From NCBI GenBank assembly GCA_016203215.1, contig JACQNF010000023.1, positions 1-17,892 on the forward strand: a stretch of DNA of 17,892 nt, given 5' to 3'. Source of the DNA: Candidatus Woesearchaeota archaeon (GTDB lineage: Archaea; Nanobdellota; Nanobdellia; Woesearchaeales; GW2011-AR9). The notes beneath the pieces are model-generated. The model was not told the DNA's origin and searched no databases. It saw nothing but the letters and a program-made list of their open reading frames with translations. Shown piece by piece: positions 6,626 through 14,322 of this stretch. Within the stretch, counting starts at the first letter, position 1. Every line of letters starts with the position of its first letter. A program made the translations under genes and the position numbers.

Positions 6626-6655
6626 GTTTATCGTCGATAAACTGACGATTTCAGT
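6626..6655 (+). promoter_or_regulatory. palindrome and overlapping hairpin in the gyrA leader
   Basis: GTTTATCG-T-CGATAAAC (6626-6642) is a perfect 8+1+8 palindrome at the predicted transcript start. It is immediately followed by ACTGA/TCAGT (6641-6645/6651-6655, 5-nt loop), which shares two bases with it. It could be an operator or a leader RNA structure controlling gyrA. Confidence 0.45.
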
Positions 6656-6685
6656 CCTTGAAAAACCTTCCCTCGCAAGCTTAAT

Positions 6686-9163
6686 ATGACCTCCCCAAAC
6701 CAAGAAAAGCAACCTTCCGAGAACACGAAATTTATCCGTCGTGTGATTGAGCAGGAGATGAAAGTAGCATATGTGACGTACGCCATGTCTGTCATCGTCG
6801 GCCGCGCTCTCCCCGATGTTCGAGATGGCTTAAAGCCTGTCCACCGCCGGATTCTTTACTCGATGTATGATCTGGGGATGTTTCACACCAAGCCATTCAA
6901 GAAGTCTGCTCGTATTGTTGGGGAAGTGTTAGGGAAGTATCACCCTCACGGGGATACGGCAGTGTACGATTCTTTAGTTCGGATGGCTCAAGATTTCTCT
7001 CTCCGCTACCCTCTGATCAAAGGGCAGGGAAACTTTGGAAGCATCGATGGTGATAACGCTGCGGCGATGAGGTACACCGAGGCGAAGCTTTCGAAAATTG
7101 CAGAAGAGATGCTGCGAGACATAGATAAAAATACGGTCGAATTCAAGGAAAATTTTGACGGGACACTGAAAGAGCCTGTCATTCTTCCTACAGTTATTCC
7201 GAACCTACTGGTGAACGGTTCCTCGGGTATTGCCGTAGGCATGGCGACGAGTATCCCTCCCCATAATCTTACAGAAATTGCCGGAGCAATTACTGCGCTG
7301 ATCGATAATCCTTCACTCTCCGTGGAGGAGCTTTCGTCTCTCGTCCCTGGGCCGGACTTTCCGACGGGTGGGGAAGTTGTTTGTGGCAGCGGCCTACTGC
7401 ATGCCTATAGCAAAGGAAAAGGGAAAGTCACCATCAAATCTGTTTCGCATGTGGAAGGGGAAAAAATCATTGTCACAGAAATCCCCTATATGGTTAATAA
7501 AGAGGAGCTAATCCAGCAGATTGCCGATCTTGTTAATGAGAAGAAAATTATAGGCATTCGAAATATCAATGATGAGTCCGACCGGGAAGGGATCCGGATC
7601 GTCATCGAGCTACGACGAGATGTCGACCCACACGTTATCCTCAATCAATTATACCAATTCAGCAGGTTAAAAGTATCTTTTGGGATTACGCTTCTAGCGC
7701 TCGTCAACAATGAACCGCGGCTATTAGGGCTGCGTGATCTTCTCCAGCATCACATCGAACACCGTAAAACGATTATTACTCGTCGTACTGAATATGAGCT
7801 GGCACAAGCTCGTGCGCGAGTTCATATTTTAGAGGGACTTCTCGTTGCCCTGAACGATATTGATCGTGTCATCGCGGGGATCAGGCGCAGTCGGACAGTG
7901 GATGATGCACGAATATTCTTAACAACTACCTATTCTCTCTCAGAAGAGCAGGCAAAAGCGATCTTGGACTTACGGTTGCAGAAACTTGCGTCGTTAGAAC
8001 AGGAAAAGATCAAGGAAGAACATGCAGACCTCTTGCAGAAGATCCAATACTATCTAGAGCTTCTCGGTTCGGTGCAGAAGATACTCGCGCTGATTAAAGA
8101 GGAGATGATGGAGATTAAGAATGCCTATGGTGATGAACGTCGTTCACGGATTATTCCCGGTGAAGATGATGATTTTGATATGGAAGAGCTTATCGAGGAT
8201 GAGCAGGTCGTCGTGACGATCACCAATTCTGGGTATGTTAAACGCATGCCCCTTGTAACCTATAAGACTCAGAAGCGAGGTGGAAAAGGCATCCGTGCGG
8301 CAGGGATGAAAGAAGAAGACTTTGTCGAGAAAATATTCACTTGTTCAACACACGATTATCTTCTCTTCTTTACAAACAACGGTCAAGTGTATTGGCTAAA
8401 AGTATATCGTATTCCGGAAGCGAACCGTGAATCGAAAGGAAAGCACATTGCTAATGTCATTGAAATGCAGGGCTCTGAGAAGATCACTGCGGTCATTGCT
8501 GTCCGCGATTTCACCGAAGGCTATTTGTTCATGGCGACACAGAAGGGTACGGTCAAGAAAACAGGCTTGCTTGAATTTGCGCATCCTCGACGGGGGGGTA
8601 TCCGTGCAATTAATCTTGAAGAAGGAGATACGCTTGTGAATGTGCGATTTACAAACGGGAATCAGGAAATCATTCTGGCAACAAAAGAAGGTCAGGCCAA
8701 TCGATTTAACGAAGAAGATGTCCGGCCGGTCGGCAGAGCGGCGTATGGCGTTCGAGGAATCAAGCTTGACGGTGACGACGAGGTTATCGGGATGCTCGCC
8801 GCGGAGGAAGGGATGGAAATATTAACCTTGACTCGCGATGGCTATGGGAAAAGAACCCCTGTTTCTGAATATCGCCTCTGTAATCGTGGGGGGAAAGGCG
8901 TGGCCAATATCAAGATCACTGATAAAAACGGCCCTGTGCAAGCGGCTATGCTTGTGAACGGTTCTGAGGATCTGATGCTTATTTCAAAACAAGGGATTGG
9001 CATCCGCATGAAATGTTCTGAAATCTCCACTATCGGCCGGGCGACGCAGGGAGTTCGTGTCATGCGTCTCAACGAGGGAGATCAGCTCGCGGCCGCGGCA
9101 ATTATCGCCGTAGATGAAGAAGGGGAACGTAATGGTGAAGAAGTTGGGAGTTCTCCTTCATGA
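6686..9163 (+). CDS. gyrA: DNA gyrase subunit A
   Basis: Catalytic breakage-reunion subunit of the type IIA topoisomerase that introduces negative supercoils. The winged-helix/tower/coiled-coil part spans about 15-500, with the active-site tyrosine at Tyr130 ([12 protein letters not shown]) and the quinolone-determining segment [10 protein letters not shown] (86-95), which has Thr at the E. coli Ser83 position and keeps the Asp of position 87. The C-terminal beta-pinwheel spans about 505-810 and contains a gyrase-type GyrA-box, QKRGGKG (529-535), which supports gyrase rather than topoisomerase IV. At 825 aa the length is normal. It is bacterial in type and presumably acquired by transfer; archaeal gyrases of this kind are known. 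gyrB is not in the window. Its last 4 nt overlap the next gene. Confidence 0.97.
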   Translation: MTSPNQEKQPSENTKFIRRVIEQEMKVAYVTYAMSVIVGRALPDVRDGLKPVHRRILYSMYDLGMFHTKPFKKSARIVGEVLGKYHPHGDTAVYDSLVRMAQDFSLRYPLIKGQGNFGSIDGDNAAAMRYTEAKLSKIAEEMLRDIDKNTVEFKENFDGTLKEPVILPTVIPNLLVNGSSGIAVGMATSIPPHNLTEIAGAITALIDNPSLSVEELSSLVPGPDFPTGGEVVCGSGLLHAYSKGKGKVTIKSVSHVEGEKIIVTEIPYMVNKEELIQQIADLVNEKKIIGIRNINDESDREGIRIVIELRRDVDPHVILNQLYQFSRLKVSFGITLLALVNNEPRLLGLRDLLQHHIEHRKTIITRRTEYELAQARARVHILEGLLVALNDIDRVIAGIRRSRTVDDARIFLTTTYSLSEEQAKAILDLRLQKLASLEQEKIKEEHADLLQKIQYYLELLGSVQKILALIKEEMMEIKNAYGDERRSRIIPGEDDDFDMEELIEDEQVVVTITNSGYVKRMPLVTYKTQKRGGKGIRAAGMKEEDFVEKIFTCSTHDYLLFFTNNGQVYWLKVYRIPEANRESKGKHIANVIEMQGSEKITAVIAVRDFTEGYLFMATQKGTVKKTGLLEFAHPRRGGIRAINLEEGDTLVNVRFTNGNQEIILATKEGQANRFNEEDVRPVGRAAYGVRGIKLDGDDEVIGMLAAEEGMEILTLTRDGYGKRTPVSEYRLCNRGGKGVANIKITDKNGPVQAAMLVNGSEDLMLISKQGIGIRMKCSEISTIGRATQGVRVMRLNEGDQLAAAAIIAVDEEGERNGEEVGSSPS

Positions 9164-10278
9164 CATTTTGTTTCCTTACCAACCCCGGATTAGCCACATT
9201 GGCAGAGCAGGAAATCTCAGAACTTCTTCTTCCAGAATTTCCTGCACTCAAGACTGAGACGATCGGCGATGTGCTCTTTCTCACAGGATTAGAACGGACA
9301 TTCCTAGCAACTGCTTCTTGTGAACGTTTTCTTTCTCGTGTTCAGGTCCCGCGACGTATTCTTCTGGTGCTTGGCCGCTGTTCTGATCTCAGTCAGCTTG
9401 CGATCTCAGAAAGTCTTTCCTCGTATTTTGAAGGAGGCAAGACTTTCACGATTCTTGTTGAGAACGTGAGAGGTCAAGAACATCGTCAGGTACTCTCTCG
9501 AAAAGTATACGACGTTCTTGCCGCAAAATTATCTCTCGAAAATATTAGTCTGGTGGTTGATTATAAAAAGCCGAACTTCGTCATCGTTATCTCTCCCGTT
9601 GGCAATGAATTCGTAGTTGGGATCGATCTTTGTGGAAAAGAGCTGAATGCCCGGGAGTACCGCGTCTTCCCTCACTCAGGGTCGTTGAAGGGCGATCTTG
9701 CCTATTTTCTTGTCCGACGTAGCGGTTATCAACCTGGCGAAAAGTTGCTCGTAGGACTTGCGAAGGATGGCGCGGTTGCTATTGAAGCAGGGCTGTACGC
9801 GACGCGACGTGCTTCCCGTGAGATTCAGAATTGGCCTTATCATCAATTTCCTTTCGTTGCTTCTGCTCCGAAAGAGACACATGATCGCTTTCAGAAATCA
9901 TCTCCTCCCGTTCTGATCGAGGCATTTGACAGCTCTTCTTCAAATCTGATTGCGGCTCGAAAAAATAGTGCCATCGCTGGTCTTACACAAGAGATTCATT
10001 TCCAGAAATTATCCCTTGAGGATCTTGATGCACGGTATGGGGAGCAGAGTATTGATCGCATGATTTTTATCATCACTTCCAAGGATGAAGAGATGATTAA
10101 CGAGCTCTATTATCAAGCGGGCTTGTTGTTAAAGCCAAATGGAACGTTGCTCATCCTCGGCCGGGAGCAGTGGCAGCTGCCGTTGTCTGACAAGTTCGTG
10201 TTGAGTACAGAAGAGAAATTACAACGAGGAGAAGGTTATTCTCGTGTTTGGGTGCTGAGAAAGAAGAGGAGTAATTGA
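9160..10278 (+). CDS. THUMP-domain / UPF0020 RNA methyltransferase-like protein, probably catalytically inactive
   Basis: The architecture matches THUMP-containing RNA methyltransferases of the Trm14/RlmL type: an N-terminal ferredoxin-like part (1-60), THUMP (about 65-155, [23 protein letters not shown]), the link [23 protein letters not shown] (154-176) that precedes the catalytic domain, and a Rossmann-like domain (180-372). The SAM-binding motif, normally D-P-x-C-G-S-G-T, reads [14 protein letters not shown] (197-210), keeping only the following IEA. The N/D-P-P-Y motif expected near 300-307 reads [13 protein letters not shown]. So RNA binding may be kept while methylation is probably lost. 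Its ATG overlaps the gyrA stop (ATGA), indicating translational coupling with gyrA. The gene is intact and not obviously decaying. Confidence 0.75.
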   Translation: MTFCFLTNPGLATLAEQEISELLLPEFPALKTETIGDVLFLTGLERTFLATASCERFLSRVQVPRRILLVLGRCSDLSQLAISESLSSYFEGGKTFTILVENVRGQEHRQVLSRKVYDVLAAKLSLENISLVVDYKKPNFVIVISPVGNEFVVGIDLCGKELNAREYRVFPHSGSLKGDLAYFLVRRSGYQPGEKLLVGLAKDGAVAIEAGLYATRRASREIQNWPYHQFPFVASAPKETHDRFQKSSPPVLIEAFDSSSSNLIAARKNSAIAGLTQEIHFQKLSLEDLDARYGEQSIDRMIFIITSKDEEMINELYYQAGLLLKPNGTLLILGREQWQLPLSDKFVLSTEEKLQRGEGYSRVWVLRKKRSN

Positions 10279-10383
10279 ATGAAGATGGAGCAGTAATTGA
10301 CGTTGTAAAAGAGAGTATGTCTCTTCACTTATTCTGGAAATTTTGGGGGTGTTGTGAAACGTGCGTATTTAGTTTGCTGTTGT

Positions 10384-10433
10384 GGCAGGTAAGACATCTG
10401 TCGAGAACTACCAAGCGAAGCAGACAGCCTGCC
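10384..10433 (+). other. intergenic stem-loop
   Basis: GGCAGG (10384-10389) pairs with CCTGCC (10428-10433), and inside it CTGTC (10398-10402) pairs with GACAG (10423-10427), giving 11 stacked pairs on the 3' side with an 8-nt bulge on the 5' side and a 20-nt loop. It lies in the 228-nt gap between two plus-strand genes, and its 3' arm overlaps the start of repeat copy D. No reading frame of note covers it. Role unknown. Confidence 0.4.
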
Positions 10434-10458
10434 GAATTGTCGTAGCGGACTTAATACA
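10425..10458 (+). repeat. intergenic repeat, copy D (most diverged)
   Basis: Begins CAGCCTGCC and ends GCGGACTTAATACA, against CAGCCTTGCCCG and GCGAACTAAATACA in copy B; 12 of the last 14 bases agree, while the middle differs. Like A and B it ends 17 nt before a TATA box (10476) of a downstream leaderless gene. The shared position supports real relatedness despite the divergence. Confidence 0.45.
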
Positions 10459-10475
10459 AACCCATACCCATATCA

Positions 10476-10483
10476 TTTATATA
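10476..10483 (+). promoter_or_regulatory. TATA box for the S2P-like operon
   Basis: TTTATATA centred 27 bp upstream of the ATG at 10507, so the mRNA is probably leaderless. Confidence 0.65.
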
Positions 10484-10506
10484 CTTCTGTGTCTTTGTCC
10501 TAGTAG

Positions 10507-11244
10507 ATGGTTAGCAGGGAAGAGTTCTGGGCTCGAACAAAAGAGTTCTTGCGTTTCTCACGTACAGAGATAGTGCCATTGATACTCTCAACCCTCTTGA
10601 TCGGCTTTATCTTTTCATTTCGTGATTGGGGAATCGAATCGTTTGATGCTGTCATCGGCTTGCGTCACTTTATCCTTGTTTCTATGGCCGCAGCGATAAG
10701 TATCTTCTTCCGTATCGCGTGCCAGAAGATGTTTGGTCTCTCTCAAGGATATAGTGCTGAATTCAAGGTCTGGTGGGCGGGGCTATTGATTATGCTCCTT
10801 CTTTCTTTCCTTAGTCTAGGGCGTCTTCCGGTCATTCTTATCGGGACAGTGACAGCAAGTTTAATGGTCAAACAGCGCCTTGGTGAGTTTCGATATGGTT
10901 TCTCCTATCGAGACAATGCTCTTATTGCATTATGGGGCATATACGGTAATCTGATTGCGGCGTTGTTCTTTGCCATCGGTTTGCATGCTGTCCCGGAAAG
11001 TTATTTCTTTGGCAAAGGATTGCTTTTGAACTTAGTGATGGCATTCTTTTCCTTGCTTCCCTTTCCTCAGCTCGATGGCTTGCAGATTTTCTTTGGTTCG
11101 CGTCCATTGTATTATCTAGGGATATTCCTCGTCGTTCTTGCTGGTGTTCTGCTCCTCAGCAAAACATCCATCGGGTTGATCACTGCTGTCGTTGTCAGCG
11201 CGGGCATAGCTGTTTTCTATCTCCTGATCAGCTCGGAGAAATGA
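10507..11244 (+). CDS. site-2 protease (M50)-like membrane protein lacking the HExxH motif
   Basis: A polytopic membrane protein with about six hydrophobic segments. Residues 175-191 (NLVMAFFSLLPFPQLDG) match the second conserved motif of intramembrane metalloproteases, whose Asp (here D190) is a zinc ligand. The first motif HExxH should lie about 15 residues before AEFKVW (84-89), but there the sequence reads RIACQK (69-74), so both His and the Glu are replaced by Arg, Gln and Ile. I infer a proteolytically inactive homologue, perhaps a substrate-binding or regulatory membrane protein. It leads an operon with two small genes and has its own promoter. A divergent non-protease membrane family is the alternative. 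Confidence 0.7.
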   Translation: MVSREEFWARTKEFLRFSRTEIVPLILSTLLIGFIFSFRDWGIESFDAVIGLRHFILVSMAAAISIFFRIACQKMFGLSQGYSAEFKVWWAGLLIMLLLSFLSLGRLPVILIGTVTASLMVKQRLGEFRYGFSYRDNALIALWGIYGNLIAALFFAIGLHAVPESYFFGKGLLLNLVMAFFSLLPFPQLDGLQIFFGSRPLYYLGIFLVVLAGVLLLSKTSIGLITAVVVSAGIAVFYLLISSEK

Positions 11245-11268
11245 AATGGCGAAAAACTACTCTCTACT

Positions 11269-11622
11269 ATGGTGAAAAGCGAAAAAATCTGGAGCGAGTA
11301 TTGGGCGGAAGCGTTTTCGCTGTTCTTCTTAGTTCTTGGTCTCCTTCTGGCGATTGGCCTGCGTAATCCCCTGTTCAGTTACTTTACTGTTTTCCTCTCT
11401 GGCGGATTGGCCGGAAGAATTTTCTATCAGAAACGATTTAAAGAACCGATCTTGCCTTTTATCTTGATTATCCTTGGTTTTCTGGTGGGATATCTTATTG
11501 GTAGTTTCTGGACAAATCGGCTGTGGAGTCTCATGCTCTTTAGCAGTGGTTTTCTGTTGTCGTACTATCTCCACTTGAAAAATATTTTCGTAATCTTTAA
11601 AAGCCAAGGCTTCGTTAAGTAA
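11269..11622 (+). CDS. small conserved membrane protein, about four transmembrane segments (117 aa)
   Basis: Function unknown. A short charged N-terminus (MVKSEKIWSEYWAEA) is followed by hydrophobic stretches at about 15-31, 34-50, 59-77 and 84-100, then a lysine-bearing tail (LHLKNIFVIFKSQGFVK). Lys/Arg residues cluster between helices 2 and 3 (YQKRFKEP). It lies 24 nt after the S2P-like gene and 3 nt before the next gene, so it is co-transcribed. No Shine-Dalgarno precedes the ATG. Confidence 0.8.
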   Translation: MVKSEKIWSEYWAEAFSLFFLVLGLLLAIGLRNPLFSYFTVFLSGGLAGRIFYQKRFKEPILPFILIILGFLVGYLIGSFWTNRLWSLMLFSSGFLLSYYLHLKNIFVIFKSQGFVK

Positions 11623-11625
11623 TCC

Positions 11626-11940
11626 ATGAAAGATTTCACGAAGAAATTTAAAGCGAAAAGCATCACCGTCAGTCGGAAACCAAGCGAGACGAAGGAAGAA
11701 GCGTGGTCTGCATTTATTGGTCTATTTCAAGAGAACAACCCTCATCTGAAAGGGCGTGCCCCTTTTGAAGTGCTGGATATTCCTGAAGTTGAAAAAGTAC
11801 GAATCCGTGAATTACGGAACATCTCGTATTACTTGATGGGAAATGATATCATTATCAATAATTTAGATGAAGTTACGATTGCTCGAGAAGGATTTGTTTT
11901 GACAATTACGGGCAGGCAAAGTTTGCCCGTTACGAAATGA
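11626..11940 (+). CDS. small conserved hypothetical, cytoplasmic (104 aa)
   Basis: Not recognised. A basic N-terminus (KDFTKKFKAKSITVSRKPSETKEEAWSAF) is followed by an alpha/beta region with PFEVLDIPEVEKVRIRELRNISYYLMGNDIIINNLDEVTIAREGFVLTI described here by its strand-like segments, and a short tail. No signal or membrane segment. It starts 3 nt after the stop of the membrane protein and is the last gene of that operon, which suggests a soluble partner of the two membrane proteins. A palindrome lies in its final codons (11908-11930). Confidence 0.75.
   Translation: MKDFTKKFKAKSITVSRKPSETKEEAWSAFIGLFQENNPHLKGRAPFEVLDIPEVEKVRIRELRNISYYLMGNDIIINNLDEVTIAREGFVLTITGRQSLPVTK
11908..11930 (+). repeat. 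inverted repeat in the last codons of the 104-aa gene
   Basis: ACGGGCA (11908-11914) and TGCCCGT (11924-11930) form a perfect 7-bp inverted repeat with a 9-nt spacer. Inside it, GGCAAA-G-TTTGCC (11915-11927) is a second perfect palindrome, so two alternative hairpins are possible. It lies 10 nt before the stop codon. No T-run follows directly, so it is not a simple terminator. Confidence 0.5.
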
Positions 11941-11959
11941 AGTTTTAAGAGGGAGCCCA

Positions 11960-11991
11960 GCCTTGCCCGCCGTGACGGCGAACTAAATACA
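11960..11991 (+). repeat. intergenic 32-nt repeat, copy B
   Basis: Reads GCCTTGCCCGCC, GTGAC, GGC, GAACTAAATACA and matches copy A at 28 of 32 positions. Its centre CGCCGT-G-ACGGCG is a perfect 13-nt palindrome, absent in copy A. It lies 19 nt after the stop of the 104-aa gene and ends 16 nt before the TATA box of the VIT1-like gene. Confidence 0.75.
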
Positions 11992-12007
11992 CGTGTCTTT
12001 CCGATAG

Positions 12008-12017
12008 TATTTTAAAT
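12008..12017 (+). promoter_or_regulatory. TATA box for the VIT1/CCC1-like gene
   Basis: TATTTTAAAT centred 28 bp upstream of the ATG at 12041; the mRNA is probably leaderless. Confidence 0.6.
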
Positions 12018-12040
12018 TTCATCGACTTCTTTTTTTAGTG

Positions 12041-12727
12041 ATGGAAAAGAGGACAAATTCTTTGGGATCGATGTTTCACGACATCATCCTTGGGGGGCAG
12101 GATGGGGTTGTCAATGTTCTCGGTGTTGTTTTGGCGATTGCCGCCGCGACAAACGAAACGCGTGTGGTCATCATTGCCGGTCTTGCTGCCAATTTTGCGG
12201 AATCGCTCTCGATGGCTGCTGTTGCCTATACCTCCACAAAAGCATACAAACAATATTATTCTTCGGAATTAGAACGAGAACGGAAGGAGATTGAGACAGT
12301 TCCTGACGAGGAACGGCGCGAAGTGCGGGTGATTTTCTTGAGGAAAGGATTTAAGGGAAAACTCTTGGACCAGATTGTCAAGAAGATAACGTCCTCTAAG
12401 AAGTTATGGCTGGAGACGATGATGACAGAAGAGCTCAAGTTATCTTCTCAAGAGCTCCGCCAACCACTTCGTTCTGCATTTATCGTGGGGATTTCTTCCG
12501 TCACGGGCTCGATCATCCCGTTGCTGCCTTTTTTCTTTGTTTCCATTAAAATGGGGATTATTCTTTCCCTCATCTTTTCGACGATTGCATTGTTTACGAC
12601 GGGCGCGATCAAAGCGAAGCTGACCATTGGTGATTGGTTGCAGAACGGGTTGGAAATGGCCGGTATCGGGATCCTGACTGCATTATTGGGTTATGGGATT
12701 GGTGCGTTCTTAGGAAGAGTGTTTTGA
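12041..12727 (+). CDS. VIT1/CCC1 family iron/manganese transporter
   Basis: Members export Fe2+ or Mn2+ from the cytosol and protect against metal excess. The sequence has the N-terminal signature GGQDGVVNVLGVVLAIAA (18-35), the AESLSMAAVAYTSTKA segment of helix 2 (53-68), an acidic cytosolic helical region (about 75-135) rich in Glu that corresponds to the metal-binding domain, and then LRSAFIVGISSVTGSIIPLLPF (143-164) and two more C-terminal helices ending in GYGIGAFLG. That makes five transmembrane helices and 228 aa, typical for the family. A GTG directly precedes the chosen ATG; the TATA position fits either. Monocistronic, with its own promoter and a terminator hairpin downstream. Confidence 0.9.
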   Translation: MEKRTNSLGSMFHDIILGGQDGVVNVLGVVLAIAAATNETRVVIIAGLAANFAESLSMAAVAYTSTKAYKQYYSSELERERKEIETVPDEERREVRVIFLRKGFKGKLLDQIVKKITSSKKLWLETMMTEELKLSSQELRQPLRSAFIVGISSVTGSIIPLLPFFFVSIKMGIILSLIFSTIALFTTGAIKAKLTIGDWLQNGLEMAGIGILTALLGYGIGAFLGRVF

Positions 12728-12777
12728 TCGTTAGATAGGCTCAATATTTATCAGAAACAATAGACACAGTTCACATT

Positions 12778-12806
12778 CTGCCTCTTGGCTGAGGCGGTGA
12801 CTTTTT
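12778..12806 (+). terminator. hairpin plus T5, terminator of the VIT1-like gene
   Basis: CTGCCTC (12778-12784) pairs with GAGGCGG (12791-12797), 7 bp with one G-T pair and a 6-nt loop, followed by T5 at 12802-12806. It sits in the convergent gap between the transporter gene and htpX. Confidence 0.6.
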
Positions 12807-12823
12807 CTAAGAGATCAGAACTT

Positions 12824-13714
12824 TTACATCTCTTCTAATCTCTTGATCCGTTCGTTAATGTCTGGATGGGTGCTGAAGAGATTGGTAACGGTCCCTTTTG
12901 TCTTCCGGAATGGTGTCGAGATAAAAAGATGAGCTGTCGCCCGGTTTGCTCGATCAACAAGGGGGTCAGGATCATTCTTGATTTTACGTAATGCATCAGC
13001 CAATCCTTTCGGGTAGCGTGTTAATAACGCACCAGAAGCGTCAGCAAGAAATTCTCTTTTTCGAGAGATCGCTAACTTCATCATCTCACCGATAAGCGGC
13101 GAAAGGATTGCGAGGACAAAACCGAGTATGATGAGGGGGGCCGTTCCAGAACTTTTCCGGTCGCTGCCATGAGAATTCCAGAGAAAGCTGCGGAGCAGAA
13201 AATCAGAGAGCAATACAGTTACGCCGACCATGATCGAAGCGAGCATCATCACACGGATATCATAGTTCTTGATGTGAGAGATCTCATGGGCAACGACGCC
13301 TTCCAACTCTAACTTATTTAACGTATCGAGAAGACCGGTTGTCACTGTAACGGTAGCATGTTCCGGGCTTCTTCCGGTGGCAAATGCATTCAGAGCGCTA
13401 TCATCGATGACATAAACCTTGGGCATCGGTAGACCTGCAGCAATACTCAATCCTTCAACGGTATTGATGAGATGGGTGTATTTCGGCTTTGTTGCTTCCA
13501 CTGCGCCGGTCATGGCGAGGATGGCATTCCCTCCTGCGTAGTAGCTGAAGAGAAAATACATTCCGCCGACGATGAGGGCAAGAACTATTCCAAAGTATTG
13601 GTTTCCATAGTATGCGCCGATAACTAATCCCAAGAACGTAATGAATACGAGAAAGAAAAAAACGAGGAAAAAAGTGCGCCTCTTGTTTGAGGCGATTTCT
13701 TCATAGATGCCCAT
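12824..13714 (-). CDS. htpX: HtpX-like M48 zinc metalloprotease
   Basis: A membrane-bound protease for quality control of membrane proteins. Two N-terminal transmembrane helices (about 15-35 and 40-59), the catalytic HEISH motif at 143-147 with zinc ligands His143 and His147, catalytic Glu144, and the third ligand Glu221 in REFLADASGA. Two further hydrophobic segments (about 154-175 and 190-214) lie between the motifs. The C-terminal HLFISTPF and FSTHPDINERIKRLE segments are typical of HtpX. All active-site residues are kept, and 296 aa is the usual length. It starts 2 nt after the lemA stop, forming the common lemA-htpX pair. Confidence 0.95.
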   Translation of the reverse strand: MGIYEEIASNKRRTFFLVFFFLVFITFLGLVIGAYYGNQYFGIVLALIVGGMYFLFSYYAGGNAILAMTGAVEATKPKYTHLINTVEGLSIAAGLPMPKVYVIDDSALNAFATGRSPEHATVTVTTGLLDTLNKLELEGVVAHEISHIKNYDIRVMMLASIMVGVTVLLSDFLLRSFLWNSHGSDRKSSGTAPLIILGFVLAILSPLIGEMMKLAISRKREFLADASGALLTRYPKGLADALRKIKNDPDPLVDRANRATAHLFISTPFRKTKGTVTNLFSTHPDINERIKRLEEM

Positions 13715-13716
13715 GA

Positions 13717-14262
13717 CTAAAATTCTACCTTGATGTTTTTCTTCTCTTCTTTATCTGCACCAAAGAATTGTTCTTCTGTAAATCGGAAGAGTTTGGCAAA
13801 CAGATTCTTTGGGAAGACTTGGAGAGATTCGTTGTAGTGCATTACCGAGTCGTTGTAGAACTGTCGAGCATACGCAATCTTACTCTCCGTCCCGGAAAGT
13901 TCTTCTTGAAGATGCTTGAAGTTCTCGTTTGCTTTGAGTTGAGGATAATTTTCAGCAACGGCAAAGATTGATTTCAAGGCGTCCGTAATCTGGTTTGATG
14001 CTTTTGCCTTGTCTTTCAATGATCCAGACATCAAGGAAGTTCGTGCTTTAGTCACCTCTTCTAAGACACCTTTTTCGTGTTTCATGTATCCCTTGACGGC
14101 ACTGACAAGATTAGGGATAAGATCATATCGGCGCTTGAGCTGGACATCAATCTGTGACCAGGCGTTCTTTACTCTCATCCGCAGCTTAATCAAGCTGTTA
14201 TAAATGTAAATGACCAGCAGGACGACTGCGACAATAACTCCAATAATCCATGTTGCAACCAT
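13717..14262 (-). CDS. lemA: LemA family membrane protein
   Basis: An N-terminal transmembrane helix (about 3-24) is followed by a soluble helical bundle with family hallmarks: [21 protein letters not shown] (38-58), [19 protein letters not shown] (56-74), [22 protein letters not shown] described here by its start at about 109, and [23 protein letters not shown] at about 134-156. Length is 181 aa, as usual. Biochemical function is unsettled; frequent pairing with htpX suggests a role with the protease. A strong GGAGG (14271-14275) 8 nt before the ATG and a separate TATA box upstream give this operon its own transcript with a short leader. Confidence 0.95.
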   Translation of the reverse strand: MVATWIIGVIVAVVLLVIYIYNSLIKLRMRVKNAWSQIDVQLKRRYDLIPNLVSAVKGYMKHEKGVLEEVTKARTSLMSGSLKDKAKASNQITDALKSIFAVAENYPQLKANENFKHLQEELSGTESKIAYARQFYNDSVMHYNESLQVFPKNLFAKLFRFTEEQFFGADKEEKKNIKVEF

Positions 14263-14312
14263 AGTTTTTTCCTCCGTAAGGATATCTATTTTTGCTTCAT
14301 TACGTTTTCCTG

Positions 14313-14320
14313 TTTAAATA
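14313..14320 (-). promoter_or_regulatory. TATA box for lemA-htpX
   Basis: TATTTAAA on the minus strand, 2 nt beyond the lspA stop codon and centred about 54 bp upstream of the lemA ATG. It predicts a leader of about 26 nt carrying the GGAGG Shine-Dalgarno. Confidence 0.55.
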
Positions 14321-14322
14321 CT

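Noticed and set aside
9160..10278. Decaying pseudogene as explanation for the lost methyltransferase motifs
   Set aside because: The frame is intact over 372 codons, the THUMP part is well kept and the gene is coupled to gyrA by overlap, so a maintained non-catalytic protein is more likely.
10382..10573. 63-codon open frame crossing the start of the S2P-like gene
   Set aside because: It runs across the intergenic stem-loop and the TATA box into another frame of the membrane gene, with no start signals of its own.
3915..11991. CRISPR array as explanation for the repeated 32-nt element
   Set aside because: The copies are kilobases apart, in both orientations, without regular spacers; no cas genes are present.
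12796..12812. GTGAC followed by CTAA downstream of the VIT1-like gene, as a possible fifth repeat copy
   Set aside because: Only the GTGAC and CTAA blocks match the repeat, the GCCTTGCCC part is missing, and the sequence is better explained as the tail of a terminator hairpin.
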